A stretch of DNA of 64,000 bases from Pyxidicoccus trucidator (lineage in GTDB: Bacteria; Myxococcota; Myxococcia; Myxococcales; Myxococcaceae), in assembly GCF_010894435.1 (NCBI RefSeq), contig NZ_JAAIXZ010000028.1:87122-151121 (forward strand), given 5' to 3'. The notes under the pieces were generated by a model. The model worked only from the letters and a program-made list of their open reading frames with translations, ran no database searches and was not told the origin of the DNA. Made by a program: the position numbers and the translations under genes. Shown here in pieces: positions 1 to 8,985 of this stretch. Position 1 is the first letter of the stretch. Every line of letters begins with the position of its first letter.

Positions 1-201
1 TTCGGTGGCGGCCCGGTGGGCGTGGAGACCATCGCCGCCAGCGTGGGCGAGCAGCGCGACACGATTGAGGACGTGTACGAGCCCTTCCTGATGCAGGAGG
101 GCTTCCTCCAGCGCACGCCCCGCGGGCGCATGGCCACGCACCGCACCTACCAGTACTTCAAGAAGCAGCCACCGCCCACGCCCCAGGGCAACCTCTTCTG
201 A
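1..201 (+). CDS. ruvB: RuvB Holliday junction helicase, C-terminal part
   Basis: The first 66 residues in frame 1 run into the window from outside, so only the 3' end of the gene is present. The sequence EPFLMQEGFLQRTPRGRMAT followed by a Tyr-rich tail matches the C-terminal winged-helix DNA-binding domain of RuvB, the AAA+ motor that drives branch migration of Holliday junctions together with RuvA. The protein ends in PQGNLF. ATPase motifs lie outside the window. The next gene begins about 20 bp downstream on the same strand. The family call is firm because the TPRGR motif and flanks are highly conserved. Confidence 0.92.
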   Translation, partial: FGGGPVGVETIAASVGEQRDTIEDVYEPFLMQEGFLQRTPRGRMATHRTYQYFKKQPPPTPQGNLF

Positions 202-220
202 GACTAAGCTCCTCCGCGCC

Positions 221-1693
221 ATGAGCCAGGACACGCCTCCCGCCACCGCCTCCGGACGTGACTTCTACGCGGACCTGATGCGCGCCTCGCAGACGTCGCG
301 CGCCGGGTTCCTCGCCGAGCGCGAGCGCTGGCTGCGCGGCGTGCCCGTGGAGGGCCGCGAGGAGCTGCTCTTCGAGTTCGAGATGCTCCTGCGCGCGGTG
401 GAGCGCTACCTCAACCTCAACACCGTGGTGGACGCGCGCGACAGGCCGCTCGTCACCCGCGACTTCCACGAAGAGCTGGCGGACGTGCGCGACGCCATGG
501 ACCGCGCCCTGCGAGTCGCGCGCCACCTGCAGGACCCGGACAGCGACCAGAAGATGGTCTTCCGCAAGTACGTGGAGACGCAGCTCGCGGACGACCGCAT
601 CCGGCGCGCCCTCATCGAGGAGGAGCTGGACCAGGAGACGCCGCCCGAGAGCCTCTTCGTGCTGCGCGAGGCCTTCGACGCGCTGAAGAACCTGCTGGAC
701 CACCTGCTCAAGCTGCCCGTGGCCAACCTCGGCCTCTTCCAGGACGTGGGCAAGCTGGCCCTGCGCGAAATCGTCCTCAACCGCTACTTCCGCCCCTTCC
801 GCCCGCTGGAGTTCCGCGTCGAGTACGACCGGCTCAGGTCGGTCCGGCTGCTGGACACGCTGGGCGGCCTCCCCGAGGACCAGCGCACACTCTTCTCCAC
901 CGTCTTCCTCGGCCTCTTCCGCCTGCTGCACTACCTGGCCTACGTGGACGCCGAGGGCCAGCCGCCGTACTCCCGCCGCGTGCGCGTGCTGCTGGCGCTG
1001 GTGCGCAGCGAGGCCAACTCGCTCGCCTCGTGGATGCACTCGGAGCTGTCGCCGAAGGCGGCCTCCAAGTCGCTGCAGGCCGCCACGCTGCGCGCCGCGC
1101 GGGACATCGCCCGCGAGACGGAGCGCGTGGCCCGCGAGGTGCTCGTCAACCTGGACCGCGACGTGGAGGCCCCTTCCCGCGCCGCCGCCGCCTTCACCAC
1201 GCTGCTGCGCACGCAGGTGGTGGTGCTGGTGGAGACGCTCGCCCCCAACGGCGGCCTGGCCGACGGCGTCTTCGACGAGCTGATGAGCCCGCAGGACGCG
1301 GCGCTGCGGCTGCGCAAGGACTTGTGGGTCTACGCCCAGCTGTGCCGCACCGCGGAGACGCACCTGCGCGCCGAGGACGTGGCCGCCGCCGAGCGCGCGC
1401 TGGACGCCCTCAAGGCCTTCCTCGACTACTTCCACGCCGGCGGCTACCAGCTGCTGCGCTACGCGGACTACGACGCCTTCGACCGCTTCACCTCGCTGCT
1501 GGTGGAGCTGCCCTGGCCCCCGGAAGGGCCCGGCATCCGCGCCCGGCTCGCCGAGGACCTGCGCCGCTTCACCCAGACGCTGGAGTCCACCTTCCACGCC
1601 GTCAGCCGCCGCACCCTCCTGCAGGGGCGTGGCTTCGACCGGCAGGAGGCGGAGGCCCTCCGGGACCGCTTCCTCCCCGCCCCCGCCCGCTGA
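221..1693 (+). CDS. unknown cytoplasmic protein, 490 residues
   Basis: I do not recognise this protein. It is a long, highly charged, apparently all-helical polypeptide of 490 residues without signal peptide, membrane segment or obvious catalytic motif. It begins 19 bp after ruvB at an ATG and reads in the same direction, so it may be cotranscribed with ruvB. Codon use and third-position GC match the neighbours, and the long uninterrupted frame supports real coding. The opposite-strand frame of similar length over 158-1597 is a GC-driven shadow: it has low-complexity composition and no recognisable domain. Confidence 0.8.
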   Translation: MSQDTPPATASGRDFYADLMRASQTSRAGFLAERERWLRGVPVEGREELLFEFEMLLRAVERYLNLNTVVDARDRPLVTRDFHEELADVRDAMDRALRVARHLQDPDSDQKMVFRKYVETQLADDRIRRALIEEELDQETPPESLFVLREAFDALKNLLDHLLKLPVANLGLFQDVGKLALREIVLNRYFRPFRPLEFRVEYDRLRSVRLLDTLGGLPEDQRTLFSTVFLGLFRLLHYLAYVDAEGQPPYSRRVRVLLALVRSEANSLASWMHSELSPKAASKSLQAATLRAARDIARETERVAREVLVNLDRDVEAPSRAAAAFTTLLRTQVVVLVETLAPNGGLADGVFDELMSPQDAALRLRKDLWVYAQLCRTAETHLRAEDVAAAERALDALKAFLDYFHAGGYQLLRYADYDAFDRFTSLLVELPWPPEGPGIRARLAEDLRRFTQTLESTFHAVSRRTLLQGRGFDRQEAEALRDRFLPAPAR

Positions 1694-2166
1694 GGGCAGG
1701 ACACCGGCGCCCTACCACCCCCACGCCCCGTGCGAGCACCTCTTCACCCGGGGTCGCTCCGGGGCCTGGTTTGCACCTGTCACTGCCTTGCGCTATTGAC
1801 GCGCCCATGTTGCCTGGAAGACACGCTGCGGCATCGCGGGTCGGGCGAGGGGACGCGGATTCCGGGTTCTGACGAATCCCGGACATCGGTGTCGCGGTAG
1901 CGGGAGGAATCACCGGGCTTCACACAGGGGGGAGGGTGCCAGACCGGAACCGGCACCCGCCACGACGCACTGAAAAGGCGAGCCATTCCAAAGGGTTGAC
2001 TCGCCTCAAGGCCCTTCGGGCTCCAGCCAGCAGGTCACGAGGTCGTGGCGTGCCGATTGCAGAATCAGCGCGTCGCGTCAGATCACTGATGAACGTTTCC
2101 GGGTCCAACCGGCGGGACCCGGACCGGAAGTCCCGCAGCACCGAGCAGCCACGAGGCGACACCAAC
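1694..2166. other. long intergenic region upstream of lpxC
   Basis: This 473-bp stretch has no convincing gene. An open frame in phase with lpxC extends back to 1936, but its translation is Arg-rich and unlike the LpxC family N-terminus, so I treat it as non-coding leader. A TTGACG at 1796-1801 and a short inverted repeat TCCGGG/CCCGGA at 1861-1866 and 1878-1883 are visible. None can be assigned a role with confidence. Confidence 0.5.
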
Positions 2167-3111
2167 ATGCGACCGTCCTCCTACAACCAGCGCACCGTTT
2201 CCAAGACTGCCAGCCTGCAGGGAGTGGGACTCCACTCCGGCGCCAAGGTGACGCTCACCCTGCGTCCCGCGCCCGCCGGGCATGGCATCGTCTTCGTGCG
2301 CACGGACCTGCCCCGGCCGGTGAGCATCCCCGCGCTGGCGGAGTACGTGGTGGACACGGCGCTGGCGACGACGCTGGGCCGCGACGGCGTGCGCGTGGGC
2401 ACGGTGGAGCACTTCATGTCGGCGCTGGCCGGCCTGGGCATCGACAACGTGCGCGTGGAGCTGGACGGGCCGGAGGTGCCCATCATGGACGGCAGCGCGG
2501 CGCCCTTCGCGGCCCTCGTCCACGAGGCCGGCGTGCGCGAGCAGGAGGCGCCCAAGGAGCTGCTCGTCATCCGCAAGGCCGTGTCCGTGGTGGATGGTGA
2601 CAAGCAGGCCTCGCTCACCCCGTCCAAGCACTTCCGCATCAGCTGCACCATCGACTTCGAGCACCCCGTCATCCAGGGCCAGTCCTTCGACCTGGACTTC
2701 AGCGACCGGGACTTCTCGCGCGAAATCTCCCGCGCCCGCACCTTCGGCTTCCTGCGCGACGTGGAGAAGCTGAAGAAGCTGGGCCTGGCGCGCGGCGGCT
2801 CGCTGGAGAACGCCATCGTCGTGGACGAGGTCTCCATCCTCAACCCGGACGGCCTGCGCTTCCCGGACGAGTTCGTGCGGCACAAGATTCTCGACGCCAT
2901 CGGCGACGTGTCGCTGTTCGGCCGCCCCGTCATCGGGCACCTGACGGCGTACAAGACGGGCCATGCGCTCAACCACAAGCTGGTGCGCAAGGTGCTGTCG
3001 GACCCGAGCTGCTACGAAATCGTGCCCGCGCGGCGCCGCGAGCTGGAGGGCCTGGACCTGGGCTTCACCGGCCTCGCGGGGGCGCTGGAGCTGGAGCCCC
3101 TCGTCGCCTGA
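2167..3111 (+). CDS. lpxC: UDP-3-O-acyl-N-acetylglucosamine deacetylase
   Basis: LpxC is the zinc deacetylase that commits UDP-GlcNAc precursors to lipid A synthesis, acting in the cytoplasm. With the ATG at 2167 the product is 314 residues, close to the usual 305. Zinc and catalytic ligands are visible at expected spacings: E81-H82 in VEHFMSAL, H239 and D243 in HKILDAIGD, and H266 in TGHALNH, nearly the numbering of the E. coli enzyme. The GLHSG motif lies near the N-terminus. The start was chosen because family homology begins at QRTVSKTASL; an upstream in-frame extension has no family resemblance. It stands alone between a 473-bp leader and the DsbA-like lipoprotein gene. Confidence 0.95.
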   Translation: MRPSSYNQRTVSKTASLQGVGLHSGAKVTLTLRPAPAGHGIVFVRTDLPRPVSIPALAEYVVDTALATTLGRDGVRVGTVEHFMSALAGLGIDNVRVELDGPEVPIMDGSAAPFAALVHEAGVREQEAPKELLVIRKAVSVVDGDKQASLTPSKHFRISCTIDFEHPVIQGQSFDLDFSDRDFSREISRARTFGFLRDVEKLKKLGLARGGSLENAIVVDEVSILNPDGLRFPDEFVRHKILDAIGDVSLFGRPVIGHLTAYKTGHALNHKLVRKVLSDPSCYEIVPARRRELEGLDLGFTGLAGALELEPLVA

Positions 3112-3158
3112 AGCCATTTCCTTGCAGGTCGGCTTTAGCTCGACTAGGACGCGAGCTT

Positions 3159-4256
3159 ATGCTCAAGCCCACCCGTGTCATCCTCGCCGCTCTCCTGGCG
3201 GCCTCCATCACCGCCGGCTGTAACAAGGAGAAGGCGCCGGTCACCGCTCAGGGTCCGGCCGCCACGGCACAGCAGGCCAACGCGGGTGAGCCCGCGCCCG
3301 ATGCCGTCGTCGCGACCTTCGGCGACGGGCAGAAGATTACGTACAAGGAGCTCAACGAGAAGATCTCCGAGCCGCTCTCCAACCTGGAGAAGCAGAAGCA
3401 CCAGCTGCGCAAGCGCGGCCTCGAGGGCATGGTGACCGAGAAGCTGGTCGATGCCGAGGCCAAGAAGCGCAACCTGACGCAGGAGCAGTACCTGAAGGCG
3501 GAGATCGACGACAAGGTCCCCGCGCCTCCCGAGGAGCGCATCAAGGAGGTCTTCGACGGCGCCAAGGGCCAGCTGCCGCCCGGGTCCACCTTCGAGCAGA
3601 TGAAGCCGCAGATCGTGGACTTCCTCAACCAGCAGCCGAAGCAGGAGCGCGCGCAGGCGCTGTTCGCGGAGCTGCGCAAGAACGCGAACGTGCAGATCAC
3701 CCTGCCCGAGCCCCCGCGCGCCCCGGCCGAGCGCAAGCAGGTGGCCGCCACCGGCGCCGCCAAGGGTGGCAAGGAGGGTGCGCCCATCACCATCGTCGAG
3801 TTCAGCGACTTCGAGTGCCCGTTCTGCAGCCGCGCCAACCCGGCCGTGGACCAGGTCATGAAGGAGTACGGCGACAAGGTGCGCCTGGTGTTCCGCCACT
3901 TCCCGCTCGACTTCCACAAGAAGGCGCCGAAGGCCTCCGAGGCCTCGCTGTGCGCCGGCGACCAGGGCAAGTTCTGGGAGATGCACGACCTGCTCTTCGC
4001 CAACCAGCAGAAGCTGGACGTGCCGGACCTGAAGGCCCACGCCGCCACGCTGAAGCTGGACACGGCGAAGTTCGACAAGTGCCTGGACTCCGGTGAGAAG
4101 GCCTCCGTCATCCAGGCCGACCTGGAGGAAGGCAAGAAGGCGGGCGTGTCCGGTACCCCCGCGTTCTTCATCAACGGCATCCTGCTGTCCGGGGCGCAGC
4201 CGTTCGAGGAGTTCAAGAGCATCATCGACGAGGAGCTGAAGACGGCGCAGAAGTAG
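3159..4256 (+). CDS. DsbA-like thioredoxin-fold lipoprotein with SurA-like N-domain
   Basis: The 365-residue product starts with a lipoprotein signal peptide ending in ITAGC. Residues about 45-195 resemble the SurA/PpiC N-terminal helical region (a Lys/Glu-rich segment beginning VVATFGDGQKITYKEL). Residues about 205-362 form a DsbA/thioredoxin-fold domain with the redox motif CPFC at 220-223 and the cis-proline loop GTPAFF at 332-337. Such proteins oxidise or isomerise disulfides in the periplasm; whether this one is an oxidase is inferred. The gene lies 47 bp after lpxC on the same strand. The fusion of a chaperone-like N-domain to a redox domain is seen in other bacteria. Confidence 0.88.
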   Translation: MLKPTRVILAALLAASITAGCNKEKAPVTAQGPAATAQQANAGEPAPDAVVATFGDGQKITYKELNEKISEPLSNLEKQKHQLRKRGLEGMVTEKLVDAEAKKRNLTQEQYLKAEIDDKVPAPPEERIKEVFDGAKGQLPPGSTFEQMKPQIVDFLNQQPKQERAQALFAELRKNANVQITLPEPPRAPAERKQVAATGAAKGGKEGAPITIVEFSDFECPFCSRANPAVDQVMKEYGDKVRLVFRHFPLDFHKKAPKASEASLCAGDQGKFWEMHDLLFANQQKLDVPDLKAHAATLKLDTAKFDKCLDSGEKASVIQADLEEGKKAGVSGTPAFFINGILLSGAQPFEEFKSIIDEELKTAQK

Positions 4257-4284
4257 TCGCGCGCGTCGACGGGGGACACGGGCC

Positions 4285-5520
4285 GTGGCGTCGAAACCGA
4301 AGGCCACGCCTCGTGTCAGCGGTGAGCAGGCCTCGCTCGACCTCGAGCGGCCGCTCGCCGCCGGCCTGTCCCCCTCCCGTCCCCTCTCGGCCTGGTTCCA
4401 CGGGCCCGAGGGGATGGTCCTCCTCCAGGAGCCCTCCGGGTTCGCCGGCTTCCTCGCCGGCAGCCTGGGGACGCTCTCCGTCGAGGAGGTGTTCGCCCAC
4501 GTCCTGTCGGGCATCCGCAGCGGCCTGCTGGCCGTGCAGCACGGCACGGTGCGCCGCACGGTGTCCTTCCGGGACGGGCAGGTGGTGTTCGCCACGTCCA
4601 CGGAGCGCTGGGAGCGGCTGGGCGCGGTGCTGCTGCGGCTGGGGCTGCTGACGCAGGCGCAGCTGACGCAGGCGCTGTCGCGGGTGACGCCCTCGCGGCG
4701 CATCGGCCAGGTGCTCACGTCCGAGGGCCTCGTCTCGGAGGCCAACCTCTACAGCGCCATGACGTACGTGGTGCGCGAGGTGGTGCTCAGCCTCTTCGAC
4801 CTGGTGGACGGCAGCTTCCTCTTCATCGAGGGCCCCGCGCCCATGGCGGACGTGGTGAAGCTGCCCGAGCGCACGCGGGAATTGGTGCTCACCGGCATCA
4901 AACGGGCGGAGGAGCTGTCCCGCCTGCGCCGCCGCTTCCAGGAAGACATGCGCGTGGAGCCCGGCCCGGAAGGCGCTCTGCCCGGCGAGGCGCGCCTCTT
5001 CACGCGGCTGGGCGCGGGCGCCCCGCTGGGCGACGTGCGCGCGCTCTACGAGGGCGGGCCCTACGCCTTCTACACGTGGCTGGACGAGGCCGTGCGCGGC
5101 GGCCACCTGGTCGTGCGTGCCCCCGCGCCGCCCCCGGCCCCCGGGCCCGCGGTGGAGGGCATGGCCTGGGAGCTGCTGTCCGCCGAGGAGCGCTACAATC
5201 TGCTGCTGTCCCTCATCCACCGGGCGCTGCGCGACGCGGGCCGGGAGGAGGACTTGCTGCGCGGCTTCCTGGACTCGCCACCGGCGGGCCTGGAGGACGC
5301 CTTCGCCGGGGTGACGCCCGGCCCGGACGGGCGGGTGGACGTGGCGCGGCTGGGTGCCAACCTCGCCGGGGGTGGCGAGGCGGTGGGGAGGGCCCTCACC
5401 CTGGAGGCGATGGACGCCATTGTCTCCTATGCGCTGTTTTCGGCGCGCAACGTGCTCCCTCCCGAGGTGGCAGAGAGGCTGTCCAACACCTACCGCACAC
5501 TCCAGGGGGGACTGGCCTAG
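4285..5520 (+). CDS. DUF4388 domain protein
   Basis: The 411-residue cytoplasmic protein begins at a GTG 28 bp after the previous gene. Residues about 65-200 read as a DUF4388 (PatA-like N-terminal) domain: a segment GSLGTLSVEEVFAHVLSGI followed by SGLLAVQHGTVRRTVSFRDG and the later IGQVLTSEGLVSEANLYSAM. This domain is frequent in myxobacteria and often sits with response regulators or GTPase-linked motility proteins; its biochemical role is unclear. The remaining half, rich in helices, has no motif I recognise. It probably shares a transcript with the DsbA-like gene upstream and the small lipoprotein gene downstream. Confidence 0.78.
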   Translation: MASKPKATPRVSGEQASLDLERPLAAGLSPSRPLSAWFHGPEGMVLLQEPSGFAGFLAGSLGTLSVEEVFAHVLSGIRSGLLAVQHGTVRRTVSFRDGQVVFATSTERWERLGAVLLRLGLLTQAQLTQALSRVTPSRRIGQVLTSEGLVSEANLYSAMTYVVREVVLSLFDLVDGSFLFIEGPAPMADVVKLPERTRELVLTGIKRAEELSRLRRRFQEDMRVEPGPEGALPGEARLFTRLGAGAPLGDVRALYEGGPYAFYTWLDEAVRGGHLVVRAPAPPPAPGPAVEGMAWELLSAEERYNLLLSLIHRALRDAGREEDLLRGFLDSPPAGLEDAFAGVTPGPDGRVDVARLGANLAGGGEAVGRALTLEAMDAIVSYALFSARNVLPPEVAERLSNTYRTLQGGLA

Positions 5521-5577
5521 GGGGCGCCCCGTGCCCACGTTCGCGTTCACGGCCTTAGCGGGCGGGGGACGAGCGAC

Positions 5578-6207
5578 ATGGGCGCGATGCGGAAGCTGGC
5601 GTGGGGACTCCTGGTGCTGAGCACGGCCTGCAGCGGCTCTCGCGCGGCGGTGCAGGACTCCCGGGGCGGGGACGTGGGCCTGGAGCAGGGCGTGGGCGGC
5701 TCCGGGACGGCGGGCCACTCCACCGCCCGCCGCTACGTGGACGAGGACCTGGGCTTCGAAATCATCCGGCCCACGGCGGACTGGCAGCTCGACGAGACGA
5801 ACGAGCGCACGCCGGAGGGGCTCTCCATTCCCGTCATCCTCCGCCACAACACCTCCGGGGCGCAGGTGGTGCTCCAGGTGGCCCCGGCGGTGGCGTCTCC
5901 CACCCAGTTCGCGGAGCGGCTGACGGAGGGGCTGCGCCAGCAGCCGGGCTTCACCACCACGGACCCGGCGCCGATTCCGCTGTCGGAGAACGCGGTGGGC
6001 TTCGACTTCCAGGTGGGGGACTCGGTGCTGGGCCGCGTCGCCGTGCGCGAGGGCCGGCCGGGCCGCGTCCTGATGATGCTGGCCACGTGGCCCGCGGAGT
6101 CGCCGGACGGCGTCACCCAGAGCGTGGACGCCCTCATCGCCGGCGTCCGTCCGCTGCCCGGGCCGGAGCAGACTCCGGCCACGGTGTCCCAGGCGCCGCG
6201 CCGCTAG
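5578..6207 (+). CDS. small lipoprotein of unknown function
   Basis: The product has 209 residues. A short hydrophobic signal ending in LVLSTAC indicates a lipoprotein exported by Sec and lipidated at the cysteine. The mature part has a Gly/Ser-rich linker and then a compact beta-rich region (YVDEDLGFEIIRPTADW onward), the pattern seen in PsbP/MOG1-like or DUF1795-like envelope proteins; I cannot assign a function. A GGGGGA sequence about 8 bp before the ATG supports the start. The gene is the last of a same-strand run and converges on pepA, with only 25 bp between the stop codons. Confidence 0.78.
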   Translation: MGAMRKLAWGLLVLSTACSGSRAAVQDSRGGDVGLEQGVGGSGTAGHSTARRYVDEDLGFEIIRPTADWQLDETNERTPEGLSIPVILRHNTSGAQVVLQVAPAVASPTQFAERLTEGLRQQPGFTTTDPAPIPLSENAVGFDFQVGDSVLGRVAVREGRPGRVLMMLATWPAESPDGVTQSVDALIAGVRPLPGPEQTPATVSQAPRR

Positions 6208-6232
6208 ACGCGCCCCAGTCCAGACGGCGTTG

Positions 6233-7831
6233 CTACCGCGCGGCCTTGCGCGCGGCCTTCTTCGCCGGCTTGGGAGCGGGCGTCGCGGGCTCGTAGGCCT
6301 CGGGGTTGGAGGCCATCGTCTCCGTGCGCAGCCGCACCCACTCCACCAGCGTGCGCAGACCCGAGCCCGTGCCACCCTTGCTCAGGTAGCCGCGCTCCTT
6401 GGGGCTGTTGGACGGGCCGGCGATGTCCAGGTGCACCCACGGCGTGTCCCCGACGAACTCCTTGAGGAAGAGGGCGGCGTTGATGGAGCCGCCCCAGCGC
6501 TCGCCGGAGTTCTTCATGTCGGCGACCTCGGAGCGCAGCGCGTCCTTCTGCAGCTCCGTCACCGGCAGGCGCCACATCTCCTCGCCCGCGGTGCGCGCGG
6601 ACTGGAGCACCTCGTTCACCGTGCCGTCGTGGTCGCCGAAGGCGCCGACGATGTAGTTGCCCAGGGCGATGATGCAGGCGCCCGTCAGCGTGGCCAGGTC
6701 GATGACGGCGGACGGCTTGTGCTCGACGGCCCAGGTGAGCATGTCGCCCAGCACCAGGCGGCCCTCCGCGTCCGTGTTGGTGATCTCCACCGTCTTGCCC
6801 AGGCGCGAGGTGAGGATGTCGCCCGGCTTGTACGCGGTGCCCGAGGGCATGTTCTCGCACGCGCCGATGAAGGCGTGCACGGGGAAGGGCGGCTTGAGCG
6901 CGGCGATGACCTTCATGGCGCCCAGCACCGCGGCCGAGCCCGCCATGTCCGTCTTCATCTCCACCATGCCCTCGGTGGGCTTGAGGGACAGGCCGCCCGA
7001 GTCGAACGTAATCGCCTTGCCCACCAGCGCCAGCGGCGCGCGCTTCGCGTCGCGCGCGTTCTTCGGCGTGTAGACGACGTGGATGAGGCGCGGCTCCTCG
7101 GCGCTCCCGGCGGTGACGCCCAGGAACATGCCCATGTTGAGCTTCTCGATTTCACGCCGGCCGCCGATGGTGACCTGCAGGCCGCCTTCCTTCGCCGCCT
7201 GCCGCGCGGCCTCGGCCAGCACGGTGGGCGTCACCGCGTTGGGCGGCTCGTTGACCAGGTCTCGCGCCCAGTTGGTGGCGTCCGCCACGCGCTTCGCCAG
7301 GGCCAGCGCGTCCTCCAGGCCCTTCGACTTCTCTCCGCCGTCGGGCAGCACCAGGGAGACCTTGCTCACCTTCGCCGGGTTCTTGTCCTCGCGGGCGGAG
7401 GACTTGTACTTGTCGAAGCGGTAGGCGCCCAGCGCCAGGCCCTCCACCACCGCGCGCACCGTGTTCTCCGCCGCGTCCGTGGCCGGCAGGACGAAGGCCA
7501 CCGAGCCCGCCTTCAGCCGCAGCGCGGCCTTCACCGCGCGCCCGGCGGCCAGGCGCAGCACCTCCGGGTGGAAGCGGGCGCGGTTGCCCAGCCCCAGCAG
7601 CAGCACGCGCTCCGCGGTGGCGCGGCCATGCGTGTGGATGAGGAAGGACTGCTCGGCCTTGGCCTTGAAGCCCTCCTGGGCGGCGGCGCCGCGCAGGCGT
7701 CCCTCCAGGGCGGAGTCGGCCGCGGCCAGGGAGGACGGGGCGGTGTCCGCCAGCTCGCCCTCGAAGAGCGGGATGACGAGCAGCTCGCCGCTTGCCTTCG
7801 TGACGTCGCCGGAGACGAAGCTGAAATTCAT
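6233..7831 (-). CDS. pepA: leucyl aminopeptidase, M17 family
   Basis: This 532-residue enzyme removes N-terminal residues from peptides using two metal ions. The M17 signature NTDAEGRL lies at residues 352-359, and the metal and catalytic residues are visible: K272 and D277 in GKAITFDSGG, K284, D295 in MKTDMAGSA, D354 and E356. The N-terminal half is the usual M17 regulatory domain. The C-terminus carries an extra Ala/Lys-rich tail, PKPAKKAARKAAR, not seen in E. coli PepA and reminiscent of histone-like tails; PepA proteins can also bind DNA, so the tail may matter for that, but this is inference. The gene converges with the lipoprotein gene and diverges from the phospholipase-like gene. Confidence 0.95.
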   Translation of the reverse strand: MNFSFVSGDVTKASGELLVIPLFEGELADTAPSSLAAADSALEGRLRGAAAQEGFKAKAEQSFLIHTHGRATAERVLLLGLGNRARFHPEVLRLAAGRAVKAALRLKAGSVAFVLPATDAAENTVRAVVEGLALGAYRFDKYKSSAREDKNPAKVSKVSLVLPDGGEKSKGLEDALALAKRVADATNWARDLVNEPPNAVTPTVLAEAARQAAKEGGLQVTIGGRREIEKLNMGMFLGVTAGSAEEPRLIHVVYTPKNARDAKRAPLALVGKAITFDSGGLSLKPTEGMVEMKTDMAGSAAVLGAMKVIAALKPPFPVHAFIGACENMPSGTAYKPGDILTSRLGKTVEITNTDAEGRLVLGDMLTWAVEHKPSAVIDLATLTGACIIALGNYIVGAFGDHDGTVNEVLQSARTAGEEMWRLPVTELQKDALRSEVADMKNSGERWGGSINAALFLKEFVGDTPWVHLDIAGPSNSPKERGYLSKGGTGSGLRTLVEWVRLRTETMASNPEAYEPATPAPKPAKKAARKAAR

Positions 7832-7966
7832 GGGCCGATGAGCTCCTGAACGGATGGAAGGGGATGCAGAAGGTCGCGGACTGTAACGCCCACCCTGTTG
7901 CGCGCAAAGCGCTCGATTTCATTCGAGCATTGCAATGACGGGGTGCACTGGATAGCAGTGTGGGGA

Positions 7967-8860
7967 ATGCCCACGTTGCTCATGCATCTGACCGCCATCG
8001 AACGGATGGCCGCCAATCCGGGAGACCTTCCGGCGGACTGGGTGCGCGCGCTCGCGGAGGACCTGCCGTATGCGCGCTTCGGCGCGGCGCTGCCGGACCT
8101 GCCGCTGTGTGAAGGCGTGCGCGGCGGGCTGTCGGCCTTCCTTCCGGAGCGGGAGCCGCCCCTCTTCGCCCGGCTGTACCACGAGCGCGCGCCGGTGGGC
8201 TTCGGCCTGAAGATGGCGGAGCTCGTGGCCACCGGTGCGCTGGTGGGCAACGAGGCGGGGCTCGCGCTGCTGGCGGGCTACTTCACGCACCTGTGCATCG
8301 ACCGGCGGCTGTACCCCGTCGTCGACAGGCTGGTGCACCGCCACCGCCGCCGCGGCGAGCGAGCGCGCGACGCGCACCGTGAAATCGAGTGGGCGCAGAC
8401 GCTCTTCTACCTGCGCGAGCTGCACGGCGTGGACCTGCTGGGCACGCCCCGGCTGCGCGAGAAGTGTCAGGTGGTGAAGAGTCCGGGCTTCCCGTGGCGG
8501 GGCATCGGTCGCGGCATCTACGAGCTGGTGCGCCTGTCGTCGCAGGAGCGCGTGGGCCAGGCCCCGTCCAAGGCGGACGTGGATGGCTGGGTGCGCGGGC
8601 TGTACATCTCCGGACTCTTCCTCTCCAGCCCGGTGGGCCGCGCGCGCGCGCTGCCGGCGTACGCGCACCTGTCCTTCCAGGAGCTGTACCGCAACGACGC
8701 CTTCGACTTCTCCGGAGAGGTGGAAGGTGCGCTGGAGTCGGCGCGTGGCGTGCTGCGCAGGTTGCACGGCTACATGGCGAGGGGCACCTTCACGCCACGT
8801 ACGCGTGCGCGCTTCCTCGAGGTGTTCCCCGAGGGCACGCTGGGCGCGTGTGCCGCATAG
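7967..8860 (+). CDS. putative zinc-dependent phospholipase C family protein
   Basis: With the ATG at 7967 the protein has 297 residues and begins MPTLLMHLTAIERM. It resembles the zinc-dependent phospholipase C family (PF00882 type): a His near the N-terminus (H7), a PDL motif at 43-45, the segment GYFTHLCIDRRLYP with H108 and D112, and a later HREIEW with H137 and E140. These are plausible metal ligands. No signal peptide is evident, so a cytoplasmic location is likely and secreted phospholipase activity is uncertain. An in-frame upstream GTG at 7898 would add 23 residues without family resemblance. It diverges from pepA. Confidence 0.65.
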   Translation: MPTLLMHLTAIERMAANPGDLPADWVRALAEDLPYARFGAALPDLPLCEGVRGGLSAFLPEREPPLFARLYHERAPVGFGLKMAELVATGALVGNEAGLALLAGYFTHLCIDRRLYPVVDRLVHRHRRRGERARDAHREIEWAQTLFYLRELHGVDLLGTPRLREKCQVVKSPGFPWRGIGRGIYELVRLSSQERVGQAPSKADVDGWVRGLYISGLFLSSPVGRARALPAYAHLSFQELYRNDAFDFSGEVEGALESARGVLRRLHGYMARGTFTPRTRARFLEVFPEGTLGACAA

Positions 8861-8985
8861 CGTCGGCCCGGACTGACGCGTTTCCCGCAACTCCTCGCGC
8901 GCAGGGCAGGCATCCTGGCGAGCATTCTTCCCAGGGGGGAATGCCGCTGTCCGAACCAGGGGACCGCTCCTATCCTCGTGAAGGA

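Noticed and set aside
158..1597. 479-residue opposite-strand frame
   Set aside because: Low-complexity Ala/Gly/Val/His/Arg composition and no domain; it is a GC-driven shadow of the plus-strand gene at 221-1693.
1936..2166. N-terminal extension of LpxC
   Set aside because: The extra 77 residues are Arg/Ser-rich and unrelated to the LpxC family; the ATG at 2167 gives the usual length and ligand numbering.
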